Of a stretch of 42,037 nt of DNA, positions 15,228-24,267 are shown piece after piece. This DNA is from Shewanella hanedai. GTDB lineage: Bacteria > Pseudomonadota > Gammaproteobacteria > Enterobacterales > Shewanellaceae. The DNA is taken from the NCBI RefSeq assembly GCF_007197645.1, contig NZ_VKGK01000044.1:1-42037 (forward strand), given 5' to 3'. The position numbers and the translations under genes are program-made. Positions within the stretch are counted from its first letter, which is position 1. The number at the start of each line of letters is the position of its first letter. The notes under the pieces are model-generated. The model was given only the letters and a program-made list of their open reading frames with translations. It ran no database searches and was not told the origin of the DNA.

Positions 15228-17057
15228 TTAATCTACTCCCAAGAAGCCACCGGTTTGATGAGCCCAAAGTTGAGCGTAGATACCACCAGAAGCAATTAAC
15301 TCTGCGTGGGTACCTTGTTCTACTACATTACCTTGATCTAACACGATCAATCTATCCATCGCGGCGATGGTCGATAGTCGATGTGCTATCGCGATGACTG
15401 TTTTGCCTTCCATTAACTGATACAAGCTTTGTTGAATAGCAGCTTCAACTTCAGAGTCCAGTGCCGATGTTGCTTCATCGAGTAATAGGATGGGGGCATT
15501 CTTTAAAAGTACTCGTGCGATGGCGATTCGTTGGCGTTGTCCACCAGAGAGTTTGACCCCACGTTCACCCACTTGGGCATCTAAGCCTTGATTACCTTCA
15601 GGATCGGTCAGTGATTGAATAAAATCATATGACTGAGAATGCTTAATTGCACTTTGAAGTTCCTCTTCGCTGGCATCTGGCTTACCGTAAAGAATATTTT
15701 CACGAATAGAGCGATGCAGCAGAGAAGTATCTTGAGTTACCATGCCAATATTGGCGCGTAATGAATCCTGCTGAACATGTTTAATATCTTGGCCATCGAT
15801 TTCAATGGTGCCTTTTTCAACATCATAGAAACGCATCAACAAATTAACCAAGGTTGATTTGCCTGCTCCAGAACGACCCACTAAGCCAACCTTTTCGCCA
15901 GGTTTTATTTTGAGGTCAAGTTGCTCGATCACGCCGCTATTTTCACCATAGTGAAAGCTGACATGATTAAAATCGATCGCACCATGAGAGACCTCAAGGG
16001 CTTTGGCGTTATCAATATCTTGGATCTCTGTGGGTTTAGATAATGTCGTAATACCATCAGCAACAGTCCCTATGTTCTCAAATAATGAGCTTATCTCCCA
16101 CATTATCCATTGAGACATGCCATTTAACCTGAGTGAAAGGCTGACAGCGATGGTGATTGCGCCAATCGTTATCGCGTGGTGACTCCATAGATATATTGAG
16201 ATAGCGGCGATGGCAAAAACGAGTAAATAATTGATTATCTGTACGCTGACGTTAATCCCAGTGACGAGTCGCATCTGACGATATACGGTGTGCAGAAAGC
16301 TTTCCATGCTACCGCGTGCATATTCTGCTTCATTTTTTGTATGAGAGAACAGTTTGACCGTGGTGATATTGGTATAACTGTCGACCACTCTTCCGGTCAT
16401 TGTCGAGCGAGCATCGGCTTGTGCCATCGATGCGGCTTTGAGCTTAGGGATAAAAAGAAATTGAATGCCAACGTATGCACACAACCAGATGATCATTGGT
16501 GCCATAAGACGAATATCAGCATTGGCAATCATGACTAACATCGTGATGAAATACACTAAAATGTAGACGAGCACATCGAGTATCTTGGTGACGGCTTCAC
16601 GCACAGCGATGGAGGTTTGCATTACTTTCGTGGCAATTCGACCCGCAAAATCGTTCTGATAAAAAGAAACACTCTGTTTTAGTAAGTATCTATGGGCCAA
16701 CCAACGGATCGACATGGGGTAGTTCCCCAATAAGCCTTGATAGACAATCAGTGCATGCAGTAATACCAGTGCTGGGATAACGACTAATACCAGTACTGTC
16801 ATGCCGAGAAGTTTTAATCCCTCTTTTTCGAATAAGCTAGCAGGATCATGGGCAATTAATAGATCGACAAGCTGTCCCATAAAGCCAAATAATGACACTT
16901 CCAGTACCGCTAATATGGCAGTAATGATCGACATTAAGATCAGTGGCAGCTCAAATCCTTTGGTGTAAAAACGGCAGAAGGCGTATATGCCGGTAGGGGG
17001 TTGCTCTGGCTCCTGTGGGGGCAAAGCATCAATCCATGATTCAAAACGTTTGAACAT
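15228..17057 (-). CDS. ABC exporter, fused permease and ATPase
   Basis: A 609-residue half-transporter of the MsbA/multidrug-exporter type. Residues ~35-330 hold six membrane helices, and residues ~350-600 form the nucleotide-binding domain. That domain has Walker A GLVGRSGAGKST, signature LSGGQRQRIAIARVLL, Walker B ILLLDEATSALD and the switch histidine in AIAHRLST. It would act as a homodimer in the inner membrane, exporting a lipid or drug-like substrate that cannot be told from sequence. It is a single-gene unit with a 182-bp gap to the divergent ada-alkA gene. Confidence 0.93.
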   Translation of the reverse strand: MFKRFESWIDALPPQEPEQPPTGIYAFCRFYTKGFELPLILMSIITAILAVLEVSLFGFMGQLVDLLIAHDPASLFEKEGLKLLGMTVLVLVVIPALVLLHALIVYQGLLGNYPMSIRWLAHRYLLKQSVSFYQNDFAGRIATKVMQTSIAVREAVTKILDVLVYILVYFITMLVMIANADIRLMAPMIIWLCAYVGIQFLFIPKLKAASMAQADARSTMTGRVVDSYTNITTVKLFSHTKNEAEYARGSMESFLHTVYRQMRLVTGINVSVQIINYLLVFAIAAISIYLWSHHAITIGAITIAVSLSLRLNGMSQWIMWEISSLFENIGTVADGITTLSKPTEIQDIDNAKALEVSHGAIDFNHVSFHYGENSGVIEQLDLKIKPGEKVGLVGRSGAGKSTLVNLLMRFYDVEKGTIEIDGQDIKHVQQDSLRANIGMVTQDTSLLHRSIRENILYGKPDASEEELQSAIKHSQSYDFIQSLTDPEGNQGLDAQVGERGVKLSGGQRQRIAIARVLLKNAPILLLDEATSALDSEVEAAIQQSLYQLMEGKTVIAIAHRLSTIAAMDRLIVLDQGNVVEQGTHAELIASGGIYAQLWAHQTGGFLGVD

Positions 17058-17239
17058 CTAGGTACTCAATTTATGTCGTTATTTCTACGAGAGAAGGATG
17101 AGTTGTAGCATATCGTAAACATGTCTGTTTTGGGGGGATTATTTATTTTAAATTCAGTTCCGTTTTCCGCTAGTTCAATAGCAAAAATATGCGTAAAGTG
17201 ATCGTAATTCGTTCGCTATTCCATATGTAAGGTTCATTA

Positions 17240-18775
17240 ATGTGCACCAATTCTAGTAGACCTCTATCACACGAGTCCTGTCGTAGAGCAAGATTAGCCA
17301 GAGATCCACGTTTTGATGGGGTGTTCTTTACTGGAGTGTTGAGCACGGGGATTTTCTGCCGCTCAATCTGCCCAGCAGCTCCAGCAAAAGAGGAGAATGT
17401 GCGTTACTTTTTTTCTGCTATCAGTGCTGCAAATGCAGGGCTCAGACCCTGTTTACGTTGTCGACCCGACAGTGCGCCAGGCTCCTCGGCGTGGAAAGGA
17501 ACGCAAACAACTGTTGATCGCGCCTTATCACTTATCGATGCAGGATACTTGTTTGGCGACAATGGAGGCTCTTTGGAATCATTAGCGGAAAAGCTTGGGA
17601 TCACGAGTCGCTATTTGAGAAAATTGTTTTTAGAGAAAGTCGGTACCTCGCCTAATAAATACGCCCAATTTCGCCAATTGATGTTTGCTAAGCAATTGCT
17701 ACATCAAACCGATCTGTCGATAACTCACGTTGGACTGGCCGCGGGATTCAGTAGTATCCGACGCTTTAATGAAGTCTTTCAGCAGACTTTAGCTTTAACA
17801 CCGTCTGCTTTACGCAAGAAAAGAGGGACAAACATGAGTCAAGATAAGCATGAGCAGGGTGAGGTTTGTCTATCAATGCAACTGGCTTATCGGCCGCCCT
17901 TAAATTGGCAGAAGCAGTTAGATTTCTATCGACTAAGAATGGTCGAGGGGATGGAGTGGGACAATAAAGCTGAGGGTTATAGTCGCAGCTTTCAAATTGG
18001 TAATGTAAAAGGTTTTTTTGAAGCTGAGCATGACGAAGCTCATCACAGGTTTAATGTGACTATTCATTTAGCCGATACTCAAGCTTTGCCTGTGCTGAAA
18101 GAGGTGGTGACACAGATAAAGCGTGTATTGGATCTTGATGCTGACATGGCTCAAATTCAAACAAGTTTATCGTCAATCGACATTATCAATAATGCGATAT
18201 TAGATGGATTAAGATTACCGGGTACTTGGAGCGCATTCGAAGCAGGATGCAGGGCTATTTTAGGTCAACAAGTCAGTGTTGTTCAGGCAACTAAGCTGTT
18301 AAATCTGATGGTAAACGCTAATGGTGAAGAGTTGACTCTCTCTGGCAGAGTAATACGTCTTTTCCCGACTCCTGATGCAATAGCGAACGCAAGTTTAGAT
18401 GAACTCAAAATGCCTGGCGCGAGAAAGGCGGCACTTAATGCATTCGGGCAATTTGTGAGTGAACACCCACACGCGTCGGTTGATGACTGGATTAACATAA
18501 AGGGCATAGGCCCATGGACGGTGGCATACGCAAAAATGAGGGGCTTAAGCGATCCAAATATTTTGCTGTGTTCAGATTTGATTGTCAAAAAGAAGGTGCT
18601 TAAGCGTTATGAGGAGTTACATGGTACTACTGAGCACTTAGTTAAAAAATCAGCTAAAAATTCAACTGACAACATGCCCACTGCGATTAATTACAAGGCT
18701 GTTACCGAGCAATTAGAGAGCAATATTGCTCCTTGGGGCAGTTACTTAACCTTTCAATTATGGAATTTAGCATGA
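17240..18775 (+). CDS. Ada-type regulator fused to an AlkA-type DNA glycosylase
   Basis: A 511-residue fusion. Residues ~10-78 form the Ada zinc-binding methyl-phosphotriester domain with its four cysteines (40, 44, 71, 74). Residues ~100-195 form an AraC-type helix-turn-helix. Residues ~205-325 resemble the AlkA N-terminal domain. Residues ~330-511 form the HhH-GPD glycosylase, with ILGQQVSVVQA, the hairpin KGIGPWTVAYAKMRG and the catalytic aspartate in LLCSDLIVKK (D446). It should sense methylated DNA, activate transcription and excise alkylated bases. The Ada C-terminal O6-methylguanine methyltransferase is missing but is supplied by the next gene, which overlaps this one by 4 bp. Confidence 0.93.
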   Translation: MCTNSSRPLSHESCRRARLARDPRFDGVFFTGVLSTGIFCRSICPAAPAKEENVRYFFSAISAANAGLRPCLRCRPDSAPGSSAWKGTQTTVDRALSLIDAGYLFGDNGGSLESLAEKLGITSRYLRKLFLEKVGTSPNKYAQFRQLMFAKQLLHQTDLSITHVGLAAGFSSIRRFNEVFQQTLALTPSALRKKRGTNMSQDKHEQGEVCLSMQLAYRPPLNWQKQLDFYRLRMVEGMEWDNKAEGYSRSFQIGNVKGFFEAEHDEAHHRFNVTIHLADTQALPVLKEVVTQIKRVLDLDADMAQIQTSLSSIDIINNAILDGLRLPGTWSAFEAGCRAILGQQVSVVQATKLLNLMVNANGEELTLSGRVIRLFPTPDAIANASLDELKMPGARKAALNAFGQFVSEHPHASVDDWINIKGIGPWTVAYAKMRGLSDPNILLCSDLIVKKKVLKRYEELHGTTEHLVKKSAKNSTDNMPTAINYKAVTEQLESNIAPWGSYLTFQLWNLA

Positions 18776-19335
18776 CAGATATCATTCAAACTCAAGCGCC
18801 ACTTTCATCTTTTACGGACGTGACCGATAAGACGTTACTCATTCCGGTAGCTGACAGATTGGTTCAAAGCCCCGTTGGAGTACTGCATATCAAGGCAAAT
18901 CAATTTGGTATCAGTCACCTTGGCGTAGCTAAAGAGGACGCTGAACTAATTGAATGTGTGAAAGGGGAGATTGTTGAATCTGCTCAGTCACATTTGCAGC
19001 AGCTTGAGCGTGAATTAGCGGAATATTTTGACGGTGAGCGTCACTCATTTACCGTGCCACTGGCGCCGAAAGGAACAGAGTTTCAAACTCAAGTGTGGCA
19101 AGCCTTGATTGAGCTAGGTTATGGCAATACCTGTAGTTACGGTGATATTGCACAACAGATAGCACGCCCTAAAGCGGTGAGAGCGGTAGGCGCGGCTAAT
19201 GGTGCCAATCCCATCGCGATTATTGTGCCTTGTCACCGTGTGATTGGAAAAAATGGCAAGCTGACTGGTTATGCTTATGGTCTCGGCATGAAGCAGCAGT
19301 TACTTACCTTGGAAGACCAAAATAGAAGGGGGTAA
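18772..19335 (+). CDS. ogt: Methylated-DNA--protein-cysteine methyltransferase
   Basis: A 187-residue O6-alkylguanine methyltransferase with the active-site motif IIVPCHRVIG (acceptor Cys154) and the preceding AVGAANGANPIA segment. It removes O6-methyl groups from guanine in a single-turnover reaction. In-frame starts exist upstream at 18733 (TTG) and 18760 (ATG). I chose 18772 because its ATGA overlaps the stop of the ada-alkA gene, a typical coupling arrangement. Together the two genes supply the three activities that E. coli spreads over Ada and AlkA. Confidence 0.92.
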   Translation: MTDIIQTQAPLSSFTDVTDKTLLIPVADRLVQSPVGVLHIKANQFGISHLGVAKEDAELIECVKGEIVESAQSHLQQLERELAEYFDGERHSFTVPLAPKGTEFQTQVWQALIELGYGNTCSYGDIAQQIARPKAVRAVGAANGANPIAIIVPCHRVIGKNGKLTGYAYGLGMKQQLLTLEDQNRRG

Positions 19336-19488
19336 GCGTAAGCGGGGATCACAATTACGGGCGTTATGTCTGATAGGGGGATTTTGCAGACTTACGTCGA
19401 CTTGGCGTGATCAGCAAAACCTCGCCAGCGGGATACAACTAGCGTAGAATACGCCTCATATTTTTTTAATGGCCTCACCTGTAAATCT

Positions 19489-20787
19489 ATGACCCACGCA
19501 CTCTCTTGTGAAACAACAAACAGCGCACGCTTTGACGAATTGGGCTTAATCCCCGAGCTACTTAAGCGGGTCACCGAACTTGAGTATTCAGCGCCCACTC
19601 AGATCCAGTCTCAAAGTATCCCTCTGGTACTGAAAGGAAGTGACCTTCTCGCTGGAGCGAATACGGGATCAGGTAAGACTGCTGCCTTTGCTTTACCCAT
19701 CTTGCAGCATCTACATACCCAGACAAAGGCTGCTGCGAAAGGTAACTTTGTTCGCGCATTAGTGATAGTGCCAACTCGAGAACTTGCACAACAGGTGGCG
19801 ACAAGTTTTAAAAGTTATGCTCAGTGTTTAACACCAAGAGTAAAAATCGAGGCTGTATTTGGTGGTGTTTCTGCAAACACACAAATGCTAGCACTGCGTG
19901 GTGGTGCTGACGTACTTGTCGCAACGCCTGGACGTTTATTGGATCTGTTATCAAGTAACGCTATTAAGTTATCGCAAGTCACTCACTTAGTGCTCGATGA
20001 AGCTGATCGCATGTTAAGCCTTGGCTTTACCGATGAGTTAGGGGAGATCTTAGCTTTACTGCCAAAGCGTAAACAAACGCTACTTTTCTCTGCCACCTTT
20101 CCTGAAGAAGTCAAAGAGCTTACTGATGCACTGTTATCATCGCCTGTAGAGATTCAACTGCAGAGCGAAGAGGAAAGTACGTTACGCCAACAGGTTTATA
20201 CGGTAAATAAAAGCCGTAAAACAGCATTGTTAGGCCATTTGATTAAAGAGAATAATTGGCGTCAAGTACTCGTATTCGCAAGTGCTAAAAACACCTGTAA
20301 TCGTCTAGAGCAAAAACTGGGCAAATTGGGTATTACAGCACAAGTCTTTCACAGTGATAAATCTCAAGGGAGCAGAACACGTGTTCTCGAGGGATTTAAA
20401 AATGGTGAGATAAGTGTACTTATCGCCACTGATATCGCTGCGCGTGGTATTGATATCGAAAAACTTCCCGTTGTTATCAATTATGAATTGCCGAGAAGTC
20501 CTGTTGATTATATGCACCGCATCGGACGTAGTGGACGAGCTGGTGAAGCTGGTTTAGCGTTATCTTTAATCTCACATCATGAATATCAACACTTTAAGTT
20601 GATTGAGAAAAAGAACAAGCTCAGTTTGGAATGGGAACAGATTGCCGATTTTGAAGCTGATGACGAAGCTCCTTTAGATTGCCCATCAAGAGAGATTAAA
20701 GCGGTGGCAGCGCCTGAAGGCATGGGAAAGAAAAAGCGTAAAAAATTACCTCAAGCTAATGCTGACTTATGGGGTAAAAAGTCCTGA
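19489..20787 (+). CDS. DEAD-box RNA helicase, RhlE-like
   Basis: A 432-residue ATP-dependent RNA helicase. It has the Q motif before SAPTQIQSQSIP (residues ~34-45), motif I AGANTGSGKT (55-64), VATPGRLLD, DEAD (170-173), an FSATF motif, and C-terminal-domain motifs ATDIAARGIDI and HRIGRSGRAG. The sequence is closest to the RhlE subfamily but has only a short basic tail (GKKKRKKL) in place of the long RhlE extension. Likely roles are ribosome assembly or RNA decay. It appears to be transcribed alone. Confidence 0.93.
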   Translation: MTHALSCETTNSARFDELGLIPELLKRVTELEYSAPTQIQSQSIPLVLKGSDLLAGANTGSGKTAAFALPILQHLHTQTKAAAKGNFVRALVIVPTRELAQQVATSFKSYAQCLTPRVKIEAVFGGVSANTQMLALRGGADVLVATPGRLLDLLSSNAIKLSQVTHLVLDEADRMLSLGFTDELGEILALLPKRKQTLLFSATFPEEVKELTDALLSSPVEIQLQSEEESTLRQQVYTVNKSRKTALLGHLIKENNWRQVLVFASAKNTCNRLEQKLGKLGITAQVFHSDKSQGSRTRVLEGFKNGEISVLIATDIAARGIDIEKLPVVINYELPRSPVDYMHRIGRSGRAGEAGLALSLISHHEYQHFKLIEKKNKLSLEWEQIADFEADDEAPLDCPSREIKAVAAPEGMGKKKRKKLPQANADLWGKKS

Positions 20788-20810
20788 ATAGGCATTAGGG
20801 TAGAGCTATT

Positions 20811-20838
20811 GCGTGATCATCATTTACTGATATCACGC
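20811..20838. terminator. Inverted repeat after the helicase gene
   Basis: A 7-bp perfect stem GCGTGAT / ATCACGC with a 14-bp loop, 24 bp after the helicase stop. It has no strong T-run, so it is only a weak terminator candidate. Confidence 0.35.
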
Positions 20839-20885
20839 TGCTAAATTTCAATTATTGTTAATTAATGTGTAAATAGGTAGTAATA

Positions 20886-21356
20886 ATGCAGCATCTATTT
20901 TGGTTAGTCGAAGACAAGATTGCTGGACGCAGTGGACCAAACAAGGAAGTGTGGGATCTGAATGAAATTAAACGTTCAGGTATAGGCGCCTTACTCTCAG
21001 TTAATGGTGGTGAAGATTGCGATTTAGCTGAGATTGAAGCAGCTCAGTTGGTTTATGCATGTATTCCATTTTCGAGTAATATCCCACCTAAAGAAGAAGA
21101 TTTAGGGCTTTGTGTAGAGCAGTTGCCAAAGGCGTTGGCCTTTATTCGTGATTGTGAAGCGAAAGGGTTACCTGTTTTAATCCATTGCCGCTCAGGTAAG
21201 GATAGAACCGCTCTATTGATGGCTTACTATTTGATGGAGAATGGCGCAGCGCCGTTGCATGCTGTGAGTCAAGTTCGTGCAGTGAGAGATATTGCATTCA
21301 GTGCTGAAGGTTGGGATCAATTTGCCTTTGACGTGTTGTACGCACTACAAGATTAA
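20886..21356 (+). CDS. Dual-specificity-type protein phosphatase
   Basis: A 156-residue protein with the cysteine-phosphatase signature HCRSGKDRT (residues 100-108, nucleophile Cys101, Arg107) and a general-acid-like acidic segment earlier in the fold. The N-terminus (MQHLFWLVEDKIAGRSGPNK) resembles the compact atypical DSP proteins of gammaproteobacteria. It should hydrolyse a phosphomonoester on a protein or a small molecule, but the target cannot be told. AGGTAG precedes the ATG. It stands alone between the helicase and the CheV-like gene. Confidence 0.85.
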   Translation: MQHLFWLVEDKIAGRSGPNKEVWDLNEIKRSGIGALLSVNGGEDCDLAEIEAAQLVYACIPFSSNIPPKEEDLGLCVEQLPKALAFIRDCEAKGLPVLIHCRSGKDRTALLMAYYLMENGAAPLHAVSQVRAVRDIAFSAEGWDQFAFDVLYALQD

Positions 21357-21687
21357 ACTTGTTTTACATTGAAACTGAGCAGATTTGCTTATTTTAGGGC
21401 TTTATTTGATTAAGGTCCTAAATATTCCAACTACCTTTGAGCTAGATTGCTCGGTTTAAAACACAGAATATTCGTTTAATATAGTTAATCCCCCCTTCGT
21501 TTTACTCTGCTATTTTCCATCTGTTTTGGTCATCTAAATCCACTGGGTTTGAGTCATTTTTTTCGCTTAATCCTATATATAATCAAAATCTTAATCTAGG
21601 TTGAGCATTCTTTTTGAAATCGAGATATTTTTTCATGATTTATGGTTATACTTCATATTATTATAGTCATCAGAAATTGGTACCCTA
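21357..21687. other. 331-bp gap without a visible gene
   Basis: AT-rich sequence between the phosphatase and the CheV-like gene. An imperfect TTTAGG...CCTAAA inverted repeat near the left end could end the phosphatase transcript. The right part presumably holds the promoter of the next gene. I found no convincing -35/-10 pair and no RNA gene. Confidence 0.4.
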
Positions 21688-22590
21688 ATGAAGAGTAAGG
21701 CTACCCAGTCACAAGGGTTGTTACTTTTTAGATTGTCTCACAGACAACTGTTTGCTGTGGGGACGCTAAAGGTGCGTGAACTTGTACCTTACACTCCGCT
21801 CAATGCAATTCCTCATTCTCATCCAACCATTTTGGGTGCAGCCACGATTAGGGGCAACACGATTCCTGTTATCGATATGGCAGCCGCAGTTGGCTACAAA
21901 GGGCTGTTAAAAGAAGAGTTAGCTAAAAGCTACATAGTGGTCACCGATTGTCAGCGTATGGTGATAGGTTTTTTGGTTCGCAGTATTGATAAAATTATTG
22001 AGTGTAATTGGAGAGACATAGAATCTCCGCCAAATAACTTAGGTCCTAATGCTTATTTGACCGGGGTGACACGTTTTGAAGATGGTTTAGTGCAACTTCT
22101 TGATGTTGAGTTACTCCTTTCAAAAGTGTTTCCTGCAAGTCCTGAGACCAGCCGCCCAATTTTAACCGATGTGCAGCGAGAAAAGCTTAAACCTCTAAGA
22201 ATACTCTTAGTCGATGATTCTAAAGTGGCGCGTAAGCAACTATCTGATGCACTTGATAGAATCAATATCCCCTACCAAGTTACGTCAGACGGGCATGATG
22301 CACTCGCGATAATGAAAGCGGCTGCTGAAAATCACGAGCCAATAGACATGTTGGTTAGCGATATTGAGATGCCAGGTTTAGACGGTTATGAGCTGGCGTT
22401 TGAGGTGAAAAATACCCCAGCCTTGGCAAAAGCGTACATCATACTGCATACATCACTATCAAGTGAGATAAGCGTAGGTCAAGCTCAGCAAGTCGGGGCT
22501 AATGAAGCGTTAGAGAAGTTCGATGCGCATGAACTGATCAGTGCCATGCTGCGCGGAGCTGATTGTATCAACCTCGCTGAATCCAGCTGA
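21688..22590 (+). CDS. CheV-like chemotaxis coupling protein (CheW plus receiver)
   Basis: A 300-residue protein with an N-terminal CheW-like domain (residues ~8-150) and a C-terminal response-regulator receiver (~171-290). The receiver keeps the acidic pair D176-D177, the phospho-acceptor Asp225 (SDIEMPGLDGYE), Thr255 and Lys277. CheV proteins couple chemoreceptors to CheA and adapt through receiver phosphorylation. No other chemotaxis genes are nearby, which is common for cheV paralogues. The start at ATG 21688 lacks a strong ribosome-binding site. Confidence 0.9.
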   Translation: MKSKATQSQGLLLFRLSHRQLFAVGTLKVRELVPYTPLNAIPHSHPTILGAATIRGNTIPVIDMAAAVGYKGLLKEELAKSYIVVTDCQRMVIGFLVRSIDKIIECNWRDIESPPNNLGPNAYLTGVTRFEDGLVQLLDVELLLSKVFPASPETSRPILTDVQREKLKPLRILLVDDSKVARKQLSDALDRINIPYQVTSDGHDALAIMKAAAENHEPIDMLVSDIEMPGLDGYELAFEVKNTPALAKAYIILHTSLSSEISVGQAQQVGANEALEKFDAHELISAMLRGADCINLAESS

Positions 22591-22953
22591 TATTCATCGT
22601 ATGTGGAATCGTGTTTTTGCAATGTCACATGCAGTTGTTCTACGCAAGAATACGTGTGGTAGCAATGGTATTGTAGGGCGAATATCCTGACCTTATCTAC
22701 TGAGATTTAAATTCCCGCCGCAAGATCACAAAACTCGCCGAAATCCTATACCAAGGTAAAAGTTAGCACCTTGATACTTTAATGCTATTGATAGGTAATA
22801 TTGTCGCCTATTTGTGATCTATGACTAGACATATGAAGCCAGTTTAGTTACAACTTCTGATTAAAGAAAATTAACCTATTCAGTTAGCGTCACTTCCCCG
22901 TTTATAGGGTGTGATTGTTAATCATCATAACTATAAGAGTGACAGGCTACTTC
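22591..22953. other. 363-bp gap upstream of sstT
   Basis: No credible gene is seen. An inverted repeat CAAGGT...ACCTTG lies near 22753. The segment closest to sstT is AT-rich and probably contains its promoter, but I cannot name one with confidence. Confidence 0.4.
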
Positions 22954-24183
22954 ATGAAGCAAAATCAATCTTTATTGGCCAGACTGGCTAATGGCAGCTT
23001 AGTGCTGCAGATCCTATTTGGGATTATCGCGGGTGTTATTGTTGCCACTTTTTCTGAAGGTACAGCGAAAAATGTCGCGTTTTTAGGAGAGTTATTTGTT
23101 GGTGCATTAAAAGCTATTGCACCGATTTTAGTTTTTATCTTAGTTGCAGCATCGATTGCGAATCAAAAGAAAAACGCTAAAACGAATATGCGCCCAATTG
23201 TTATTCTTTATCTGTTTGGCACGTTCTCGGCAGCAGTGACAGCTGTATTGATGAGTTTTGCATTTCCTACTACGCTGGCATTGTCACTGGATGCTGCGCA
23301 GGCATCACCACCAGAGGGTATTGGTGAGGTTATTCATACCTTGCTATTCCAGCTTGTTGATAACCCAGTTAATGCGGTAATGACAGGTAATTATATTGGT
23401 ATTTTGGCTTGGGGTGTTGGTCTTGGTTTAGCCTTACATCATGCAACCGATTCAACTAAGCAAGTGTTTGCAGATGTGAGTCATGGTATCTCTCAAATGG
23501 TGCGTTTTATCATTCGGTTAGCACCAATAGGTATTTTTGGTCTAGTGGCTGCAACATTTGCAACTACCGGTTTTGCTGCCATTGCAGGTTACATGCACTT
23601 ATTGTTAGTACTGTTAGGCGCAATGGCAATTATGGCATTAATTATTAACCCAGCTATCGTGTTCTTTAAAATACGTCGCAATCCATACCCATTAGTGTTC
23701 ACTTGTATTCGTGAAAGTGGTGTAACAGCGTTCTTTACTCGTTCAAGTGCTGCAAATATCCCAGTCAACATGGCATTGTGTGAAAAGCTGAAACTGCATG
23801 AAGATACTTATTCTGTGTCGATTCCGCTAGGGGCTACAATCAACATGGGTGGCGCGGCGATCACTATTACTATCTTAACGTTAGCAGCAGCTAACACCAT
23901 GGGTATTGAAGTCGATATTTTGACAGCGATTTTATTAAGTGTGGTTGCGGGTGTGTCTGCATGTGGTGCTTCAGGTGTTGCTGGCGGCTCATTGCTTTTG
24001 ATCCCACTAGCTTGTAGCCTATTTGGTATTTCAAATGATGTTGCTATGCAAGTGGTTGCTGTTGGTTTTATTATTGGTGTGATTCAAGATTCAGCCGAAA
24101 CAGGCCTGAACAGTTCAACTGACGTGATATTTACAGCGGCAGCATGTGAAGCTGCTGAAAGAAAAGAAAACGCTGGAACGTAA
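22954..24183 (+). CDS. sstT: Serine/threonine:Na+ symporter SstT
   Basis: A 409-residue dicarboxylate/amino acid:cation symporter. The N-terminus MKQNQSLLARLANGSLVLQI and the motifs FTRSSAANIPVNMALCEKL and SIPLGATINMGGAAITITI match SstT, which imports serine and threonine with Na+. There are about eight to ten membrane helices with re-entrant regions. A TTG at 22915 would extend the protein by 13 residues, but ATG 22954 gives the known N-terminus. It is a single gene closed by a strong terminator. Confidence 0.94.
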   Translation: MKQNQSLLARLANGSLVLQILFGIIAGVIVATFSEGTAKNVAFLGELFVGALKAIAPILVFILVAASIANQKKNAKTNMRPIVILYLFGTFSAAVTAVLMSFAFPTTLALSLDAAQASPPEGIGEVIHTLLFQLVDNPVNAVMTGNYIGILAWGVGLGLALHHATDSTKQVFADVSHGISQMVRFIIRLAPIGIFGLVAATFATTGFAAIAGYMHLLLVLLGAMAIMALIINPAIVFFKIRRNPYPLVFTCIRESGVTAFFTRSSAANIPVNMALCEKLKLHEDTYSVSIPLGATINMGGAAITITILTLAAANTMGIEVDILTAILLSVVAGVSACGASGVAGGSLLLIPLACSLFGISNDVAMQVVAVGFIIGVIQDSAETGLNSSTDVIFTAAACEAAERKENAGT

Positions 24184-24208
24184 ATTTTCATCGTTAATAC
24201 TGCTCAAT

Positions 24209-24246
24209 AAAAATGCCTAACACTGAAAAGTGCTAGGCATTTTTTT
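24209..24246 (+). terminator. Rho-independent terminator of sstT
   Basis: The stem AAAATGCCTA-A-CACT / AGTG-CTAGGCATTTT has a GAAA loop and a following T-run. It ends sstT just before the converging GH109-like gene at 24268 and may also serve it in the other direction. Confidence 0.88.
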
Positions 24247-24267
24247 ATCCCGTCATGTCCAAGGGAA

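Noticed and set aside
17240..18775. Possible loss of the AlkA catalytic aspartate
   Set aside because: The aspartate is present in LLCSDLIVKK (D446), at the position expected after the helix-hairpin-helix.
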